Shown: positions 1 to 8,697, numbered from the stretch's first letter. The stretch: DNA of 64,000 nt from CAYLMG01 sp964493425 (GCA_964493425.1 CAZBMW010000001.1:62001-126000); one strand, 5' to 3'. A program made the numbers and translations. Notes: a model not told the origin generated them from the letters alone.

Positions 1-36
1 GTCGCCGGCAAGAAAGGTGTAAAAGAGGCTCGTTAG
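1..36 (+). CDS. rpsM: 30S ribosomal protein S13, C-terminal end only
   Basis: Only the last eleven codons and a TAG stop are present; the gene begins before the window. The residues read VAGKKGVKEAR, a basic tail of the kind that ends bacterial S13, which sits in the head of the small subunit and contacts the P-site tRNA. The following genes (S11, S4, RpoA, L17) are exactly the ones that follow rpsM in the bacterial alpha operon, which is the main support for the identification. Confidence 0.8.
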   Translation, partial: VAGKKGVKEAR

Positions 37-75
37 AAAAGTGTTAACTGTCATTTGAAAGAATTAGAGGATAGT

Positions 76-456
76 ATGGCAAAGGCAGTAAAAAAGAAGG
101 TAAGGAAAAGTGTTGTAAAGGCTGTTGTGCATATTAAAGCCACCTTTAACAATACTTTGATTACGGTAACCGACCCTGATGGTGACACAATATGTTCAAG
201 TTCGGCGGGTTGTGTCGGGTTCAAGGGCTCGCGTAAAAGTACACCTTTTGCGGCTCAACAGGCTGCGCAGCGTTGTGCATCGGCTGCGATGCGGCACGGC
301 GTTCGTGAGGTGGAAATCAGGGTTAAGGGCCCGGGTTCAGGCAGAGAATCTGCCATTTCCGCACTTCAGCAGGCTGGTTTGCGGATATCTTCTATAGAGG
401 ATGTCACTCCGCTTCCGCATAACGGCTGCCGGCCGCCGAAGAGAAGAAGAGTGTAA
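76..456 (+). CDS. rpsK: 30S ribosomal protein S11
   Basis: S11 lies on the platform of the 30S subunit, near the mRNA exit site. The 126-residue protein has the family pattern throughout: HIKATFNNTLITVTD near residue 20, then GFKGSRKSTPFAAQQAA, VKGPGSGRESAI, and a C-terminal DVTPLPHNGCRPPKRRRV. I chose ATG 76 because a GAGG ribosome binding site lies 6 bases upstream and the protein then begins MAKAVKKK like other S11 proteins; an in-frame TTG at 55 would add seven unusual residues. It sits between rpsM and rpsD in the alpha operon. Confidence 0.97.
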   Translation: MAKAVKKKVRKSVVKAVVHIKATFNNTLITVTDPDGDTICSSSAGCVGFKGSRKSTPFAAQQAAQRCASAAMRHGVREVEIRVKGPGSGRESAISALQQAGLRISSIEDVTPLPHNGCRPPKRRRV

Positions 457-479
457 ATATTTGGGAGAAGATAAGAAGA

Positions 480-1112
480 ATGGGACGTTATCTTGATTCA
501 TCTTGTAAATATTGTCGTCGAGAGGGCGTTAAATTGATGCTCAAGGGCATTAGGTGCGAGACTGCGAAGTGTCCAATCGAGAAAAAGCAGCGCAATCTCG
601 CTCCGGGTATGCATGGCTGGCGCAGGCCCAGAGCAGGAGAATACGGGGTAAGGCTGCGCGAAAAACAGAAGGTTAAAAGATACTATGGCTTACTGGAGAG
701 GCAGTTTATGAGGTATTTCCATCTGGCTGAAAGTTCAAAGGCAAATACCGGCCAGATGCTGCTGCAGCTGCTTGAAAGGAGGCTGGATAATGTTATTTAC
801 AAGTTGAATTTTGCTCCATCGCGGAAAGCGGCAAGACAGTTAATTACCCATGGTCATATTTATGTAAATGGTCGCAAGGTGAATATCCCCGACTTTACTG
901 CGAATATCGGAGATAAGATTACGATAAAGAAATCGGATAAGAGCGCCAAAAAGATAAAACAGCAGCTTGAGAGCAATCCGAATTTTACTGTTCAAAGCTG
1001 GCTGCAGCTGGACCGACAAAGACCGGAGGCTACTGTCGTTGCGCTGCCGAGCAGAGATGATGTTCAGATACCAATTGAGGAACAGTTGGTTGTGGAATTT
1101 TGTTCAAGATGA
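480..1112 (+). CDS. rpsD: 30S ribosomal protein S4
   Basis: S4 binds 16S rRNA early in 30S assembly and in many bacteria represses its own operon. The 210-residue length is normal. The N-terminus MGRYLDSSCKYCRREG contains two cysteines of the zinc-binding type found in the C+ form of S4, with more at about residues 26 and 31. The S4 RNA-binding domain follows from about residue 98 (RRLDNVIYKLNFAPSRKAARQ, then THGHIYVNGRKVNIP; read as two adjoining motifs). It lies 23 bases after rpsK. Confidence 0.97.
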   Translation: MGRYLDSSCKYCRREGVKLMLKGIRCETAKCPIEKKQRNLAPGMHGWRRPRAGEYGVRLREKQKVKRYYGLLERQFMRYFHLAESSKANTGQMLLQLLERRLDNVIYKLNFAPSRKAARQLITHGHIYVNGRKVNIPDFTANIGDKITIKKSDKSAKKIKQQLESNPNFTVQSWLQLDRQRPEATVVALPSRDDVQIPIEEQLVVEFCSR

Positions 1113-1205
1113 TAAAAAGAGGAAAAGCGATTGTTTGTTTGAAAAGCAGAGGTTTTTTCTACTCGGGATTTTGCTTTTAGCTTTTGAATGTTTCAGGAGG
1201 CTTTT

Positions 1206-2213
1206 ATGCGAGTTACATGGCGAGGTTTGGAGTTGCCGACGAAGGTTGTGCAGGACAAGAAGATTGTGAGTGATAAGTACGGCCGTTTTTTTATTGAGCC
1301 GTTCGAGCGGGGCTTCGGCACAACCATCGGTAACAGTTTAAGACGTATACTGCTTTCGTCACTACAGGGAAGTGCCGTCAGCAGTATCAAAATTAAGGGT
1401 GTTGACCATGAATTTACTTCCATAAAGGGCGTGATGGAGGATGTGACAGACATAGTTTTGAATGTCAAAAGTCTTGTGGTCAAACTTAACAGTGATGAGC
1501 CGAAGACGATGACGGTATCAGCCCGCAAGGCAGGAACGGTGACGGCGGCTGATATTGTCGCAGACCCTGCTATTGAAATTGTCGATAGAGATACGGTAAT
1601 AGCAACCTTGACGGAAGATGTCGATTTTGAGATGGAAATGGTCGTTGAAAAAGGCAGAGGTTATGTGCCTGCTTCCGAGCGAATTAGTGCAGCCGACAGG
1701 TTCGAGCAGGAAATAGGAAGGATTCAGATAGATACCCTTTTTTCGCCGGTTGTCAGAGTGCGATATGTAACTGAGGATACGCGTGTCGGGCAGAAGACAA
1801 ATTACGACAGGCTGATACTTGAAATCTGGACCGACGGGACCGTCACTCCGGAAATGGCACTCGTCGAGGCTGCTAAGATTCTGCGAAAGCATATCAATCC
1901 CTTTGTACAGTACTTCGAAATAGGTCAGGAAACCGTTGCAGAAAGCCTCGCTGAGGCAGAGGAGAAAAAGCAGGAGGGGCTTGACGCCGAATTGGCCGAA
2001 AAACTGAATACGCCAATTGCTGAGCTGGAATTGTCGGTGAGAGCGAGTAATTGTCTTGAGTCTGCAAAGATACAGACTGTTGGCCAGCTTGCTATAATGA
2101 CCGATGCTGATTTGCTCAAAATCAGAAGCTTTGGCAAGACCAGCCTGAGGGAAATCAAAAGAAAGCTTGCCGACATCGGTCTTTCTCTCGGGATGACGGA
2201 TGTCGAAAGTTAA
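1206..2213 (+). CDS. rpoA: DNA-directed RNA polymerase alpha subunit
   Basis: The alpha subunit dimerises to start RNA polymerase assembly, and its C-terminal domain contacts UP elements and activators. The 335-residue protein has the N-terminal domain motifs FEPFERGFGTTIGNSLRR-like (here IEPFERGFGTTIGNSLRR) and LSSLQGSAV, a linker rich in Glu/Lys at about 235-260, and the C-terminal helix-hairpin-helix domain (ELELSVRASNCLESAKI, KIRSFGKTSLREIKRKL). ATG 1206 is preferred over the in-frame ATG 1188 because AGGAGG at 1195-1200 lies 5 bases upstream of it. Confidence 0.98.
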   Translation: MRVTWRGLELPTKVVQDKKIVSDKYGRFFIEPFERGFGTTIGNSLRRILLSSLQGSAVSSIKIKGVDHEFTSIKGVMEDVTDIVLNVKSLVVKLNSDEPKTMTVSARKAGTVTAADIVADPAIEIVDRDTVIATLTEDVDFEMEMVVEKGRGYVPASERISAADRFEQEIGRIQIDTLFSPVVRVRYVTEDTRVGQKTNYDRLILEIWTDGTVTPEMALVEAAKILRKHINPFVQYFEIGQETVAESLAEAEEKKQEGLDAELAEKLNTPIAELELSVRASNCLESAKIQTVGQLAIMTDADLLKIRSFGKTSLREIKRKLADIGLSLGMTDVES

Positions 2214-2268
2214 TTGTTTTTGTTTATTGGTAGGTGAATCTGTAATTTTTGTGTAAGGTTTTGGAAGT

Positions 2269-2919
2269 ATGCGTCATAGAGTAGCAGGAAAGCGTTTAAG
2301 TCGTGATAGTGAGCATCGGCTGGCAATGCGCCGAAATATGGCTGCATCGCTTTTTGAGCACGAAACGATTTCAACAACGATTCAAAAGGCAAAGGATGTA
2401 AAACCTTTTGCTGAGAAGCTGATTACCCTTGCAAAGAAAGGCACTCTGGCGGCGAGGCGCAGGGCGATTGCATTGCTCGGGGACAGGGATATCGTAGCAG
2501 ATGAGGAGGGCGAAGCTGTAAAAACATCAACCGTAATACGCAAGCTCTTCAGTGACATCGGGCCGCGTTATCTCGATAGAGCCGGCGGATATACAAGGAT
2601 TATTCGTCTATCGCTTAGAAGGTTGGGCGACAACGGCGAGCTTTGTCTGCTTCAGTTAGTCGGCAGCGAAGAGAAAATGGAAAAAGAATCGAAGGCTGCT
2701 AAAAAGTCTCGAAAAGTTGCCGAAGCCGAAGAGACCCAGCCGCAGGAAGCCATTGAAGCCGGGCAGCCGGCTGAAACCGAAAAAAAGGAGGCTGAACCTG
2801 AAGTTGAAGAGGTATCGGCTGATAGCGAATCGAAACAGGCCTCTGACAAAAGCGCTCAGCAGGATGGTCAGCCTGAAGAAAAAAAGAAGAAGAATAATAA
2901 GGAAGATAAACGTAAGTAA
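2269..2919 (+). CDS. rplQ: 50S ribosomal protein L17 with long charged C-terminal tail
   Basis: L17 lines the outer end of the peptide exit tunnel. Residues 1-125 are a typical L17: MRHRVAGKRLSRDSEHR, RRNMAASLFEHETISTT, AKDVKPFAEKLITLAKK, GGYTRIIRL. About 90 more residues follow, made almost entirely of Lys, Glu, Ala and Gln, predicted to be disordered. E. coli L17 is about 127 residues, so this tail is a lineage-specific extension. The gene follows rpoA as usual. Its stop overlaps the start of the next gene by one base (TAATG), so the two are translationally coupled. Confidence 0.95.
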   Translation: MRHRVAGKRLSRDSEHRLAMRRNMAASLFEHETISTTIQKAKDVKPFAEKLITLAKKGTLAARRRAIALLGDRDIVADEEGEAVKTSTVIRKLFSDIGPRYLDRAGGYTRIIRLSLRRLGDNGELCLLQLVGSEEKMEKESKAAKKSRKVAEAEETQPQEAIEAGQPAETEKKEAEPEVEEVSADSESKQASDKSAQQDGQPEEKKKKNNKEDKRK

Positions 2920-3335
2920 TGAATACAGACGATTGTATTTTTTGTAAAATTACGGCAGGCCAGATTCCCGCGGTGAAGGTTTATGAGGATTCCGATGTGC
3001 TTGCATTTCTGGACATCGGGCCGATAAGTGACGGCCATACTTTGGTTATACCGAAGCAGCACTGTGAGAGCCTTCATGAATGTCCCCCTGAGCTTTTAAA
3101 TCAGCTTGTATCTCATCTTGGTAAGATTGCAAAGGCAGTCCAGGCTGCGGTTGATTCTGACGGTTATAATCTTTTGTGCAATAATGGCAGGGCTGCCGGT
3201 CAGCTTGTAAATCATCTGCATTTTCATATAATACCGAGAAATACCGGCGACGGGGTTTTCAGGCGCTGGCCTTCGTATAAATATCCGGAAGGAAAAGCCG
3301 AAAAAATCGCAGCAAAGATTAAAGGAAATTTGTAG
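2919..3335 (+). CDS. HIT-family nucleotide hydrolase/transferase
   Basis: A 138-residue histidine-triad protein of the HinT type. These enzymes hydrolyse adenosine 5'-phosphoramidates or related nucleotide esters using the second histidine of the triad as nucleophile. The diagnostic triad HLHFHII is near residue 108, and the N-terminal CIFCKI motif plus GHTLVIPKQH around residue 41 match the family. The start overlaps the rplQ stop, so it is likely cotranscribed with the ribosomal operon. The exact substrate cannot be told from the sequence. Confidence 0.93.
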   Translation: MNTDDCIFCKITAGQIPAVKVYEDSDVLAFLDIGPISDGHTLVIPKQHCESLHECPPELLNQLVSHLGKIAKAVQAAVDSDGYNLLCNNGRAAGQLVNHLHFHIIPRNTGDGVFRRWPSYKYPEGKAEKIAAKIKGNL

Positions 3336-3414
3336 TTTGCTATAGAGTTTCTTGAAAAAAGAATTTGTTTAATAGTTTTGTAACGAGTAACAAGATACGA
3401 GCGACGAAATTTAT

Positions 3415-3488
3415 CGCGGGGTAGAGCAGCCTGGTAGCTCGTCGGGCCCATAACCCGGAGGTCGGAGGTTCGAATCCTCCCCCCGCTA
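3415..3488 (+). tRNA. initiator tRNA-Met (anticodon CAT)
   Basis: The 74-base sequence folds into a full cloverleaf: 7-base acceptor arms, GAGC/GCTC D stem, TCGGG/CCCGG anticodon stem, GGAGG/CCTCC T stem with TTCGAAT loop, discriminator A. Initiator features are the unpaired C1-T72 at the acceptor end and three G-C pairs (GGG/CCC) in the anticodon stem. The anticodon loop reads CCCATAA, so position 33 is C where almost all tRNAs have T. CCA is not encoded. Decayed DNA begins directly after the 3' end, which makes this a candidate integration site. Confidence 0.95.
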
Positions 3489-5032
3489 TTAAGACCTAAA
3501 GATAAATTGGGGATAACATCTTGCAGTGCAGGAAGTTAACTCCTTGTTTGTTATCTTGAATCTAACTCGCTATGAGCCTCCGACCTTGCCTATTTTAACA
3601 GGTCGTAGGTATGAAGGCATCCCCCGTTATTCGTAAGTCACGTAGGGATAGATAGTCAGGTCTGTCCCATTTTTATGCGCTGATTTCACTGTAGCAAAAA
3701 TGTAGCAAAATTTGAAGGGCATTGTTAAATAATCTATACATTAGCCATATAATCTGAGGCAGGAGCTTCAGAGAAAAACGCCGTCAATGGAAAACTTTAC
3801 GAAATTTTGCCCAGAGTGACTAAAAAGCTATACATATAAACTCGCCAGTGCGGCTCTCAAACGAGCACGATTTAATTCAGAAACATATGGAATTGATAAT
3901 TCAATTTTTTTCCGCCAATGAATCACTTCGTCTTGATAAAAGTCCTGGAATTGTTATTAGTATTTTGAAGGAAAGAGCGAATTATAGCTGTGGACTTGGC
4001 AACTCGTAGTTATTAGGAGGCTTTTCAAGAAAACAAAAAGAGCTGATGCTGTCAAAGCAGTTCTAGAAGGAAGGTAATCCTTACCAAGATGGGTGTGGAT
4101 TAGCCTCATGGCGAGAGCTGTGGTCAGAAGGACGATTTGTCAAATGCTAAGGCCATCAGCGCATCAGATTTGTCGTTTGAGTGACAAAAGTATGGTTCTG
4201 CGTAATGGTTAATCTGGCGTAAAAGTAGTCTGTTAAAGAGCTTGTCTATTCCCTTGGTCTGACAAATATGCACAGGCCATTGTCAGTATCATTATTGGGG
4301 GATCCTTTCGATTTTGTGGATAATGTTGATTTGGGGTGTTTTATTGATAGTAATCATAAGATTTCTCTTGGGGTAGGTTATAATTGTTTAAAAATTATAA
4401 TTTGGGCAAGCTTTTTACACTTTACAGTAGTTTATGTTGGTTTTTCAGAGATCGGCCAGCATGAGTAATTCAATTTGAGTCAATTGTAGTATCCGGGTCG
4501 GTAAGTGATAAAAAAATTCCCGACAAACCATAATTTTTTTACATTTTCTTCTTGTAATTCTTTTTGTGCCTGATAGATTATTATAGACTTGAGAGGAACT
4601 CGTATGGTAATGGAAGATTACGAGGAAAGATATGTTTTTTCTGCTGTCGTTTACTATACTTTAACAAGCATCTCAATTAAGTTCTCATCGAGTATCTCTA
4701 GACTTCAATCGGTTGAGGAAATTTATATCTTTATAAATTAAACGGATAGAAAATACTCTATGGAAAATTTAATAAATATGAACAAAGCAGGCCACGGCGT
4801 TCGCAGGAATAGAAACGACTCAAAACGCGATGGGAAGGTCTGCACGAATTTGCACGAACGGCGCTCAGGGTTGCTTCCGAGGGGTGCTATTGGGCCTTGA
4901 ACGACTTCAAAAAAGGACCGTGACAGAGATATGTATTAATAAAACCAGTTTTTTCATTTACTATCGTGAAAATATGCTCGCATCGTTCGCGAGCAGTACC
5001 GTATGGGAAACCTAAGTCATAAGGAGATTGCT
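3489..5032. other. gene-poor stretch after tRNA-Met; decayed DNA
   Basis: No convincing intact gene is visible on either strand. At 3621-3631 the bases CCCCCGTTATT loosely resemble the end of the tRNA. Around 4016-4152 an AGGAGG site is followed by a frame reading KRADAVKAVLEGR, a stop, and in the next frame GNPYQDGCGLASWRELWSEG; together this resembles a frameshifted small protein of ribosome-modulation-factor style, but it is very tentative. A 66-codon open frame at 4268-4468 has no recognisable features. The promoter of the downstream peptide operon must lie in the last few hundred bases, but I cannot place it. Confidence 0.5.
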
Positions 5033-5275
5033 ATGAAAAAAAGAATTTCTGGAAAAGGCAATAAAAGCGTGAGAGGAGTGAAGAAGGGAATGAAGCCTGT
5101 ATTGAAACCTATTCGCATCAAGGCGGAAGTTCGCACTTGCGATGAGTTGAAAGCCCTTATAGCCACGCGTATCAAAGCACATGTGAAAGATTCGCGGGTG
5201 GCGAAACAGCTTGAGAACGCACTTTTGGACATGGTGGCATATGGAACCGGCAGTGGCGGTGGTGATGTAGGATAA
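5033..5275 (+). CDS. putative RiPP precursor peptide, Gly-rich C-terminus
   Basis: An 80-residue peptide with a strong AAGGAG site 6 bases before ATG 5033. Residues 1-33 are very basic (MKKRISGKGNKSVRGVKKG), the middle (about 34-68) looks helical (CDELKALIATRI, VAKQLENALLDMVA), and the end is YGTGSGGGDVG. A leader-like helical part followed by a short Gly/Ser/Thr/Tyr-rich tail is typical of precursors of radical SAM-modified peptides. It is the first gene of a tight operon with two radical SAM enzymes and a recognition domain. I do not recognise a named family; the core is inferred to be the last 11-12 residues. There is one Cys, at about residue 38, in the presumed leader. Confidence 0.6.
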   Translation: MKKRISGKGNKSVRGVKKGMKPVLKPIRIKAEVRTCDELKALIATRIKAHVKDSRVAKQLENALLDMVAYGTGSGGGDVG

Positions 5276-5511
5276 TGGAATCTCGTCATAAAAATACAAT
5301 TGCCATTGTGGCCAACAATAGATATGTGACAAGCATTGAGCTGGATTTGAGGATGAATGACAGTACTATATGTTCCGGCAGCTGTACTACTTACAGAGAA
5401 TTAAGTGTTTCTGACATCGGGGCATCGTGCGACAAACGAAGCCACGATGCTTTTCTGCACCAAGTTTCCTTTGTGAGTTTGTGTTTAGTCCGCCGGGTTG
5501 CCAAACAGTGA
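5275..5511 (+). CDS. small ORF of unknown function in the RiPP operon
   Basis: A 78-residue ORF whose ATG overlaps the stop of the preceding peptide gene (TAATG), so it is probably translated by coupling. It carries CSGSC near residue 32-36 and further cysteines near 51 and 69. It could be a second Cys-containing substrate peptide, a small partner protein, or a remnant: it is in the same frame as the radical SAM gene that starts 15 bases after its stop. No family is recognised and no hydrophobic segment is obvious. Confidence 0.4.
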   Translation: MESRHKNTIAIVANNRYVTSIELDLRMNDSTICSGSCTTYRELSVSDIGASCDKRSHDAFLHQVSFVSLCLVRRVAKQ

Positions 5512-5526
5512 GGAAATTAATCCTGT

Positions 5527-6615
5527 ATGAGATTCCTGTTGGATTCCATTCAACTACGGCCCCGTACCTGCGTGATGGAGATAACGTTTCGGTGCAACAT
5601 GAAGTGTCTGCATTGTGCGTCCGACGTTAATTCAAATTGGACTAGGGGACCGGAGCTGACCCTTGCCGAGATCACAACGGTGCTTGATGATCTTGCCTCA
5701 CTAGGCTGTGAACGTCTGACGCTATCTGGTGGCGAGGCTCTTCTGCGACAAGACTGGAGCGATATCGCTATGGCAGCACGAGCTCGGGGACTGCATGTTT
5801 CTATGATTTCGAACGGTCTCGTCATTGATGCAAGTGTAGCCAGAAGAATTCGCGAATCGGGTGTGGGTCTCGTGGCACTCAGCATAGATGGCACCGAACC
5901 TACGCATGACTTTATGCGTAATATGCAGGGTGCTTTCCCACGTGTGCTTTCAGCCGCTCATAGTCTTGCGCAAGAGGGTATTCCGTTCAATATTATCACT
6001 GCCGTGACCAAGGCCAACATGTACGAGTTGCAGGACATTGAGGACATTGTTGCAGAGTTGAACAGCCGCCGATGGCTGATACAACTCGGTTCCCCAGTAG
6101 GACGGCTTGTTCAACACTCTGACCTTGTGGTAGCACCTCATGACTTGCCACTCATCGCGGATTTTATCGTGGATGCTAAGCGACGAAACCGGGTCTGGAT
6201 TAGCGTTGGAGATAACATCGGCTACTATTCAACTCACGAGCATGAGATTCGGTCTACAGGTGATCGCAACGGGATCGACTTTGCATTGGGGTGTTCGGCT
6301 GGATGTCTCAATGTTGGGATTGAGTCAAATGGCAATGTGAAAGGCTGCCTATCCCTGCAATCCGACGAGTTTATCGAAGGCAACGTGCGAGAAGAGTCGC
6401 TGGTGACCATATGGAATAAGCCGGGTAACTTTGCTTACAATAGGGAATTCACGACGGATATGCTGGATGGCGCATGTAAAAAGTGTGAATACGGTGAACT
6501 CTGTCGGGGCGGCTGCACATTCATGGCGTTCGGCGCAACGGGAAGAATTCATGCGAATCCGTATTGCCTCCGCACCGTGTTGAACCAGCATACGGAAGCA
6601 ACTGAAAGGATTTGA
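5527..6615 (+). CDS. radical SAM/SPASM peptide-modifying enzyme
   Basis: The 362-residue protein has the radical SAM CX3CX2C motif (RCNMKCLHC, Cys 23, 27, 30), which binds the 4Fe-4S cluster that cleaves S-adenosylmethionine. LSGGEALLR (about 65-75) is the SAM-binding GGE region. The C-terminal third (about 258-350) is a Cys-rich SPASM domain (CSAGCLNVGIESNGNVKGC, CKKCEYGELCRGGC) for auxiliary clusters. Enzymes of this build make thioether, C-C or C-O links or epimerise residues in RiPP precursors. The stop overlaps the start of the next gene (TGATG). The precursor upstream is the likely substrate; the reaction is not known. Confidence 0.88.
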   Translation: MRFLLDSIQLRPRTCVMEITFRCNMKCLHCASDVNSNWTRGPELTLAEITTVLDDLASLGCERLTLSGGEALLRQDWSDIAMAARARGLHVSMISNGLVIDASVARRIRESGVGLVALSIDGTEPTHDFMRNMQGAFPRVLSAAHSLAQEGIPFNIITAVTKANMYELQDIEDIVAELNSRRWLIQLGSPVGRLVQHSDLVVAPHDLPLIADFIVDAKRRNRVWISVGDNIGYYSTHEHEIRSTGDRNGIDFALGCSAGCLNVGIESNGNVKGCLSLQSDEFIEGNVREESLVTIWNKPGNFAYNREFTTDMLDGACKKCEYGELCRGGCTFMAFGATGRIHANPYCLRTVLNQHTEATERI

Positions 6616-8687
6616 TGAAGACACTTCTAATATATCCTCCTGTATCAGATCCGGCCTACCCACCCTTAGGTATTGCTTCGTTGGCTGGATTCCTTAAGTC
6701 TAAAGGGCAAGATGTCCATTTACTCGACATCAACCTGCCATCGTACAGATTTCTCCTTAAGCGTAAGCATCTTGTGCGGTACCTATCACAACTTGAAAAA
6801 AGATTGGGCGAGTTGGATGCTTCACCTAGTCTGGATAGGGATAAAGCGCAGGAGTACATTATGGTTGCGAGATCGGTAATGTGGGGCGAGGAAGTCATCG
6901 ACAACATCCAACAGGCTCTGGATGCAATCTCCTTGCCAGCGACATATGATGACCGCGAGAAGTACGCGGTGGTTGCGCTGACTATAACTCGTGCCATGAC
7001 GATGGTAGCAGCCGCTCATTATCCAGCGTCATGGACGCCACGAACACTTGACTTGTGCAATTCGTCTGCTGATCTTCAGGACGTTATCGAGGCTGCCCTT
7101 GATCCCAAAATCAACTTCTTTCTTCCCTTTCTAAAGTCACGTATCTCGTATATCGCGCGATGTGCGCCGTGCATTGTGGGATTGTCCGTGAACTACTGTA
7201 GTCAACTTGCCCCTGCAATTGCGGTGTCGTCATTGTTGAGAGCCATGATTGACGATGTTGTAATCATATTCGGCGGAGCATTCATCTCTGCATTCCGAAA
7301 TCGCTGGAGTGCGCTGATGCGTCTTGGTGGGTTCATCGATGGCCTTATACCATTCGAGGGTGAGCAGCCCTTGCTTGATCTGATCCTAAGTGTTCGTGAA
7401 AATCGCTCCATTGCTGAGGTTCCTGGGTTGGTCCATTTCACAGCTGACAAGTGTCTGTACAATAAACCCGGGGAACCTCCACAGGAACCCCCGCTTCCCG
7501 ATTTTGACGGTCTGCCGGTCGGAAAATACCTATCGCCACGCCTGATTCTCCCGTACTCTACCTCTCGCGGATGCTATTGGAACAGATGTACATTTTGTAC
7601 GCACCATCTTCCCTACCGCAAGGGGGGGCACTGCAGGAAGTCCGTTGAACGAGTAGTCGATGAACTGAAGTACTTGTCCAGTAAATATGGCGCATCGGAT
7701 TTCTATCTCGTAGACGAAGCCCTGCCCCTGGCTACAGCGCGCGGATTGGCAGATGCGGTTTGCAAGAACAGCTTAGGTTGGCGCTGGTTCAGTGAAGCAC
7801 GTTTTGAGCCAGCGCTTGACGGAGAGATGATCGACAAACTTGCCAAGGGAGGGTGCATCATGCTTTTGTTCGGGCTTGAGTCTGCTGTTCCACGAGTGCT
7901 CCGCTTAATGGACAAGGGTACAGATCCTGCCGTTGCTGCTCGTGTCCTAGCGAGGTGTACGCGATCTGGAATTCGAACGTTTCCAATGTTTTTTATCGGT
8001 TTTCCCGGGGAGACGCGAGAAGAAGCTAAACAGACTGTGGAGTTCGTAGAGTCAAATGTGGACCATATTACGCACGCGGGCTTCTCCAATTTCCGGTTGT
8101 TTCGTGGAAGTCGTGTGTTCGCCGACCCTGATGCTTTTGGCATAACTATTCGCGATGGAATCAAAGGCAATACTCTTTCTCTTCACAGCGAATATGACGT
8201 CGTGAGCGGTATGTCGGCCGATGAGGCTGTGCGCACTGTTGACCAGATCATGAGACGCGAAAAGATTGAAATGCTGATAGAACTGCCACTTGTTACGCGT
8301 AGCCACTTGGTCTACCTGCCCCATCCGTGTAAAACGAAGCGTTCCGAAGCAGACAGGATGTTGGATAGGGCGTATCGTCCCCGACTCAAATCCGGTTTAA
8401 AGACGTTGAGCTTAAATCACAATCTTGAAATGCTCGAGGCCTTGTATACTGCTGGACGCGAATCTGGATCACAACTGCTGCAGCAGTCCACGGGTAAACA
8501 GCGCGCCTCGTATCTTTACGATTTCAGGGGATCCGTTGCTCTGGAAGTTGGAGAGCATGGTGTCGTTTTGGCGACGCTGTGTGACGGACATCGGACGGTG
8601 GCAGAAATTCTGGACCTTGTAGGAGAAGACAATCGATCCATAGCAGCCGATTTTCTTGCTGGTCTCCACGCACGGCGCATGATATAG
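6615..8687 (+). CDS. B12-binding radical SAM enzyme with C-terminal PqqD-like domain
   Basis: A 690-residue three-part protein. Residues 1-260 are a cobalamin-binding-type domain (LLIYPPVSDPAYPPLGIASL; VIIFGGAFISAF near 215). Residues 305-560 are a radical SAM domain with GCYWNRCTFC, a CX4CX2C spacing (Cys 320, 325, 328) rather than the usual CX3CX2C; then LFGLESAVPRVLRLMDKG and FPMFFIGFPGETREEA. Residues about 632-690 resemble PqqD (LATLCDGHRTVAEILDLV, DFLAGLHARRMI), the RiPP recognition element that grips leader peptides. B12 radical SAM enzymes often methylate unactivated carbons. An AAAGGA site precedes ATG 6615. The fused recognition domain strongly suggests that this operon makes a modified peptide. 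Confidence 0.85.
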   Translation: MKTLLIYPPVSDPAYPPLGIASLAGFLKSKGQDVHLLDINLPSYRFLLKRKHLVRYLSQLEKRLGELDASPSLDRDKAQEYIMVARSVMWGEEVIDNIQQALDAISLPATYDDREKYAVVALTITRAMTMVAAAHYPASWTPRTLDLCNSSADLQDVIEAALDPKINFFLPFLKSRISYIARCAPCIVGLSVNYCSQLAPAIAVSSLLRAMIDDVVIIFGGAFISAFRNRWSALMRLGGFIDGLIPFEGEQPLLDLILSVRENRSIAEVPGLVHFTADKCLYNKPGEPPQEPPLPDFDGLPVGKYLSPRLILPYSTSRGCYWNRCTFCTHHLPYRKGGHCRKSVERVVDELKYLSSKYGASDFYLVDEALPLATARGLADAVCKNSLGWRWFSEARFEPALDGEMIDKLAKGGCIMLLFGLESAVPRVLRLMDKGTDPAVAARVLARCTRSGIRTFPMFFIGFPGETREEAKQTVEFVESNVDHITHAGFSNFRLFRGSRVFADPDAFGITIRDGIKGNTLSLHSEYDVVSGMSADEAVRTVDQIMRREKIEMLIELPLVTRSHLVYLPHPCKTKRSEADRMLDRAYRPRLKSGLKTLSLNHNLEMLEALYTAGRESGSQLLQQSTGKQRASYLYDFRGSVALEVGEHGVVLATLCDGHRTVAEILDLVGEDNRSIAADFLAGLHARRMI

Positions 8688-8697
8688 AGGGAAGTGA

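Noticed and set aside
4268..4468. 66-codon open frame after tRNA-Met
   Set aside because: No ribosome binding site, no recognisable domain and no neighbours that need it.
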